This document shows positions 30,578 through 33,612 of a stretch of 33,612 nucleotides of DNA, one piece after another. The position numbers and the translations under genes were made by a program. Positions within the stretch are counted from its first letter, which is position 1; every line of letters starts with the position of its first letter. The DNA comes from Egicoccus sp035462025 (GTDB lineage Bacteria; Actinomycetota; Nitriliruptoria; Nitriliruptorales; Nitriliruptoraceae). Below the pieces are notes generated by a model that saw only the letters and a program-made list of their open reading frames with translations, had not been told where the DNA came from and searched no databases. Location: contig DATHUR010000134.1 of the NCBI GenBank assembly GCA_035462025.1, positions 1 through 33,612 of the forward strand, in the 5' to 3' direction.

Positions 30578-31270
30578 CTAGCCGCCGCCGGCGGCCGGCA
30601 ACGGGGTGTGCGCCACCAGGTCGTCGAGGTACAGCGCGACCAGGCCGAGGTCCTCGGGCGTGAACTCGCCCACTGCCGCCAGACAGCCGTCCTCGGCGTA
30701 GGCAGGGACGGTCACGGTCACGTGCTGGTCGTCGACGACCGTCCAGTACAGGAGGTGACGTTCGACCTCGCGGCCGGTGTCGTCCACCAGCCGGAACCCG
30801 CCCCGCAGCCCCGGCTCGCCGCCGACCGTGATGGCGATCGGGGGGACGGCCTCGAAGCCCAGGTCCGGGCAGCCCGTGGCGCGATCGGCGCGCATGCCGT
30901 CGACGAAGTCGGCCATCGCGGCGGCCAGGTAGGCCGCGTCGTCGCCGTCGTGGCCGGCCGGCAGCGGATAGCCGCCGAGTTCGAGGAAGCCGACCTGCCG
31001 CCCGTCGTCGACGACGCACAGCAGCGGCGCATCCCCCTCGCAGCCCTCGACGGCCCAGCCGTTGGGCAATGCGACGCGGACGTCGGTCTCCCAGTCGGCG
31101 ACGATGGGCGGAAACCGCGGCAGCGGCTCGTCGACGGGGGCCTCGTCGCCCGGGAGGTCCTCGGTCGGCTTCGGATCGGTGGTCGGCGCCGTGACCGGCC
31201 GACCCCCACCACCGCAGGCGGTGAGCGCGAGCACGAGAGCAACAACGGGGGCCAACCGGCGGCCGGACAT
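30578..31270 (-). CDS. Lipoprotein of unknown function
   Basis: ATG at 31270; 230 residues. A signal peptide with lipobox LTAC (Cys19) leads to a Gly then a Thr/Pro/Asp/Glu-rich linker and a globular domain of about 180 residues. The domain contains several Cys (in EGCEGDAPLLC, ATGCPDLG and EDGCLAAVG), probably disulfide-bonded outside the cell. I do not recognise the domain. The context of a downstream 64-residue membrane protein may hint at a shared role, but that is speculation. Confidence 0.8.
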   Translation of the reverse strand: MSGRRLAPVVALVLALTACGGGGRPVTAPTTDPKPTEDLPGDEAPVDEPLPRFPPIVADWETDVRVALPNGWAVEGCEGDAPLLCVVDDGRQVGFLELGGYPLPAGHDGDDAAYLAAAMADFVDGMRADRATGCPDLGFEAVPPIAITVGGEPGLRGGFRLVDDTGREVERHLLYWTVVDDQHVTVTVPAYAEDGCLAAVGEFTPEDLGLVALYLDDLVAHTPLPAAGGG

Positions 31271-31310
31271 CGCGGGTGCCTGTTCTGGATGCGTCGCCGC
31301 AAGCCGGCGT

Positions 31311-31328
31311 CGTCTGCAGGTGCAGACG
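31311..31328 (-). terminator. Hairpin between the GGDEF and lipoprotein genes
   Basis: CGTCTGC at 31311-31317 and GCAGACG at 31322-31328 are perfect inverted halves around AGGT. It lies about 39-56 bases beyond the GGDEF stop on the minus strand and 41 bases before the lipoprotein start. A terminator or an operator for the lipoprotein gene are both possible. Confidence 0.45.
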
Positions 31329-31366
31329 TCGTCACGGGCCCGCCGGTTGCACGCCCACCGTCGGGC

Positions 31367-32731
31367 TCAGCGGCGGCGCTTGACCTCGTACATGGCCGCA
31401 TCTGCCCGCGAGAGCAGGTCGTCGGCGTCGGGACGTTCGTCGCTGCCCACGAAGCCGACCCCGACGCTGGCCGACAGGGTCACCGTGCCCCGCTCGAGCA
31501 CGACCTCACCCGACAGCGCCGCTTCGAGGCGCGCGCCGAGTCGGACGGCCGTCTCCTTCGTGTCGGCCTCGCCGACCACGACGAACTCGTCACCGCCGAT
31601 CCGGGCGACGACATCGCCCTGCCGGATCGTCGCCCGCAACTGGTCGGCGACGTACACCAGCAGTTCGTCGCCCGTGCGGTGGCCGAAACGGTCGTTGATG
31701 GGCTTGAAGTCGTCGAGGTCGATGAAGGCGACCGCGATGCCGGTCCGATGGCGCTGCCCGAGCAGCAGTTCGAGTTGGTCGAACAGCACCGACCGGTTCG
31801 GCAGCCCGGTCAAGGCGTCCTGGGTGGCGCGGGCTTCGAGCGCTTCGAGGTAGCGGCTCTCGATCAGGCGCCGCTGGGTCACGTCGGTGTTGACGGCGAG
31901 CGCGGCCCGCGGGGTGCCGTCGGCGTAGCGCAGCAGGGTCCAGCGCCCCTCCATGAACAGCTCGCGACCCGAGCGCGTCGTGTAGCGCAGGTCACCGCTC
32001 CACTCGCCGGCGCGCAACAGCACCGCCCAGGCCGCCTCGACCTGGTCGAGGTCGGGGCTGACCAACTCGTCGAGCGTGCGGCCGAGGGCCTCGTCGCGGC
32101 CCCACCCGTGGATGCGCTCGGCGGCGCGGTTCCAGTACGACACGTGATGGTCACGGTCGTGGACCATGATCGCGTCCTGGGTCTGGTCCAGCAGCCGGGC
32201 CTGCTCGTCGATCCGGCGGTGTGCGCGCTTCACGTCCTCGATGTCGGTGCAGGTCCCGAACCAGCGCACCACCCGACCCTCGGCATCGTGCAGCGGCGCG
32301 GCGCGTCCGAGCATCCAGCGATACGTGCCGTCGGCCTGGCGCAGCCGGTACTCGATCTCGTAGGGCTGGCCTGTCCGGGTCGCCTCGGCCCACAACACCA
32401 TCGCCAAGCCGCGGTCGTCGGGGTGGAACGCGAAGTTCCATCCGTCATTCAGACTCTCGTCGAGGCTCAGACCGGTGAACTCGAACCAGTTGCGGTTGAA
32501 GTAGACGTGGCGCCCGTCCGGCTCGGTGGTCCACACGATCTGGGGCAGCGTGTCGAGCAGTTGCCGCAACTGGGTCTCGCTGACCTCGAGTTCGGCGATG
32601 CGACGGGCCTGTTCGGCGAGGTCTCGCCGCAGCGCCGCCACAGTCGCCTCGAGCTCGAGGCCGTCGTCGTCGAGGCTCACGACCGGATCCTCGAACAGGC
32701 GCGCGCGCACGTCTTCATTGGTGGAGCCCAT
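31367..32731 (-). CDS. PAS-PAS-GGDEF diguanylate cyclase
   Basis: The ATG at 32731 has GGGAGGA six bases upstream; upstream in-frame codons extend to 32854 but lack a ribosome-binding site. The 454 residues have a coiled coil (about 25-57), PAS1 (about 58-165, LPQIVWTTEPDGRHVYFNRN), PAS2 (about 178-290, DAIMVHDRDHHVSYWNRAAE) and a GGDEF domain (about 300-454). The active site GGDEF is intact at 379-383, and the I-site RQGD at 370-373 lies five residues upstream, so the enzyme should make c-di-GMP and be inhibited by its product. No EAL domain and no membrane helix, so it is a soluble sensor for an unknown signal. Confidence 0.94.
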   Translation of the reverse strand: MGSTNEDVRARLFEDPVVSLDDDGLELEATVAALRRDLAEQARRIAELEVSETQLRQLLDTLPQIVWTTEPDGRHVYFNRNWFEFTGLSLDESLNDGWNFAFHPDDRGLAMVLWAEATRTGQPYEIEYRLRQADGTYRWMLGRAAPLHDAEGRVVRWFGTCTDIEDVKRAHRRIDEQARLLDQTQDAIMVHDRDHHVSYWNRAAERIHGWGRDEALGRTLDELVSPDLDQVEAAWAVLLRAGEWSGDLRYTTRSGRELFMEGRWTLLRYADGTPRAALAVNTDVTQRRLIESRYLEALEARATQDALTGLPNRSVLFDQLELLLGQRHRTGIAVAFIDLDDFKPINDRFGHRTGDELLVYVADQLRATIRQGDVVARIGGDEFVVVGEADTKETAVRLGARLEAALSGEVVLERGTVTLSASVGVGFVGSDERPDADDLLSRADAAMYEVKRRR

Positions 32732-32863
32732 CCCTGTCCTCCCCCGGCTGACGGCGTCGTGGCGCAAGCGTCGAGCCATCCAGACGCCGGTCGCGACGGT
32801 ACCGGCGGCAGCCTCGGATCGACCCCCGCCGGTCGGCCCGCCGCGGTCGGCCACGCACTCCGG

Positions 32864-33612
32864 CTACAGCGTGACGACGACCGTCCCCCGTTTGCGGCGG
32901 GTGTCGACGTAGCGGTGCGCCTCGCCGATCTCGTCGAGCGTGTAGGTGCGATCGATGACCGGCCGGAGCGCGCCGCTCGAGGCGAGTTCGAGGACGTCGC
33001 GGAGGCGTTCGCGGGACATGCTCAAGCCCGTGAAGGCGATCTTGGCCCGGCGTCCGCCCGGCATCGCGGTCGAGACCGTGTGCCAGAGGGCCCCCGGGGT
33101 CGGCACGGTCGTGAGGTAGCGGCCGGCGGGCGTGAGCACGCGCCGGCAGTCGCGATACCTGCGGGTACCGACCGCGTCGAACACGACGTCGAACCGCTGG
33201 GCGCCGAGGTCGCGGGTGAAGTCGGTCGCGGTGTGGTCGACGACCACGTCGGCCCCGAGGGAGGCGACGAGGTCGACGTTGGCCGTGCTGCACACGCCGG
33301 TCACGTGCGCCCCGATGGACGCGCCGATCTGCACCGCGGCCGACCCGACGCTGCCGGAGGCACCGTTGACCAGCAGTCGCTGGCCGGCCCGCAGGTGGGC
33401 GTGCTCGCGCAGGAACGGCAGGGCGGTCATGGCACCGTCGGTGACCGCGACCGCCTCAGCGTCGGACCATGGCGGACCGATGGGCGCGACGGTGCCGCGC
33501 CAGGCCACGCACACGTACTCCGCGTGGGCGCCGAGCGACGGGCCGGTCTGCCCAACGACGCGCAGGCCGAGCAGTGCGCCGTCGACGTCGCTGCCGATCG
33601 CGTCGATCGTGC
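32864..33612 (-). CDS. Zinc-free quinone oxidoreductase-like MDR protein, N-terminus cut by the right edge
   Basis: The minus-strand frame is open from the right edge to the stop at 32864, about 249 residues. The first visible residues (IDAIGSDVDGALLGLRVVGQ then TGPSLGAHAEYVCV) are the end of the GroES-like domain. They are followed by the nucleotide loop NGASGSVGS and the NADP-binding string CSTANVDLVASLGADVVVDH. The C-terminus ends RYVDTRRKRGTVVVTL. Zinc ligands are absent. It resembles the gene at 19222 more than that at 18272. The missing part is about 80 residues. Downstream bases 32732-32863 hold no gene I can support. Confidence 0.9.
   Translation of the reverse strand, partial: TIDAIGSDVDGALLGLRVVGQTGPSLGAHAEYVCVAWRGTVAPIGPPWSDAEAVAVTDGAMTALPFLREHAHLRAGQRLLVNGASGSVGSAAVQIGASIGAHVTGVCSTANVDLVASLGADVVVDHTATDFTRDLGAQRFDVVFDAVGTRRYRDCRRVLTPAGRYLTTVPTPGALWHTVSTAMPGGRRAKIAFTGLSMSRERLRDVLELASSGALRPVIDRTYTLDEIGEAHRYVDTRRKRGTVVVTL

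Noticed and set aside
1..33612. Search for mobile elements, phage genes, CRISPR arrays, tRNA or rRNA, and a biosynthetic gene cluster
   Set aside because: No transposase, integrase, regular spaced repeat array, RNA gene, polyketide synthase or peptide synthetase motif was seen. The antibiotic-exporter-type ABC systems lack any biosynthetic neighbours here.

Overview
The window is about 33.6 kb of very GC-rich DNA, densely packed with genes. Many genes start with GTG, and operon neighbours often overlap as ATGA or GTGA. The protein families point to an actinobacterium: a deazaflavin (F420)-dependent nitroreductase-like protein, two DinB/mycothiol-transferase-superfamily proteins, a TIGR03085-type protein, PadR-controlled ABC exporters and DUF2237. 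A chemoreceptor and a PAS-GGDEF diguanylate cyclase suggest a motile, free-living organism, possibly of a deep-branching environmental group such as Nitriliruptoria; that placement is inference. I saw no rRNA, tRNA, CRISPR array, phage gene, transposase or integrase.

Region by region. (1) 1-4431: a deazaflavin-dependent reductase cut by the left edge, a stub of a dihydrofolate-reductase/RibD-C-like gene, then a tightly coupled PadR / ABC ATPase / FtsX-type permease operon with a visible promoter and palindromic operator. (2) 4463-10874, minus strand: a flavodoxin, a second ABC exporter (ABC-2 type permease plus ATPase), a glycogen-debranching-type amylo-alpha-1,6-glucosidase and a family 4 glycosyltransferase. 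(3) 11101-12745: a chemoreceptor with its terminator. (4) 12871-15043: a second PadR operon with two membrane proteins. (5) 15073-18256: a His-rich three-helix membrane protein with a DUF305 domain, divergent from a secreted, membrane-anchored protein with PA, LVIVD-repeat and NEW3-like domains. (6) 18272-20917: two tandem quinone-oxidoreductase-like genes divergent from a TetR regulator that looks leaderless, with a repeat operator between them. (7) 20944-25960: small metabolic and stress-type genes (YdeI-like, glutaredoxin-CcdA fusion, VOC, DUF1905, DUF2237, enoyl-CoA hydratase, TIGR03085). (8) 26014-26456: a badly decayed winged-helix (AlkZ-like) pseudogene. (9) 26463-33612, mostly minus strand: PP2C phosphatase, alpha/beta hydrolase with a DinB protein, a DUF4097 protein with a regular TSNG ladder, small membrane proteins, a lipoprotein, a PAS-PAS-GGDEF protein and a third quinone oxidoreductase cut by the right edge.

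The genes look like a mosaic of small independent transcription units rather than one pathway. The clearest functional units are the two PadR operons, the ABC-2 exporter, the glycosyltransferase/debranching-enzyme pair, and the TetR/oxidoreductase module. The most unusual single protein is the 452-residue glutaredoxin-CcdA fusion, whose only four cysteines form two apparent redox pairs. Several perfect hairpins without U-tracts sit just after minus-strand genes and probably act as terminators.
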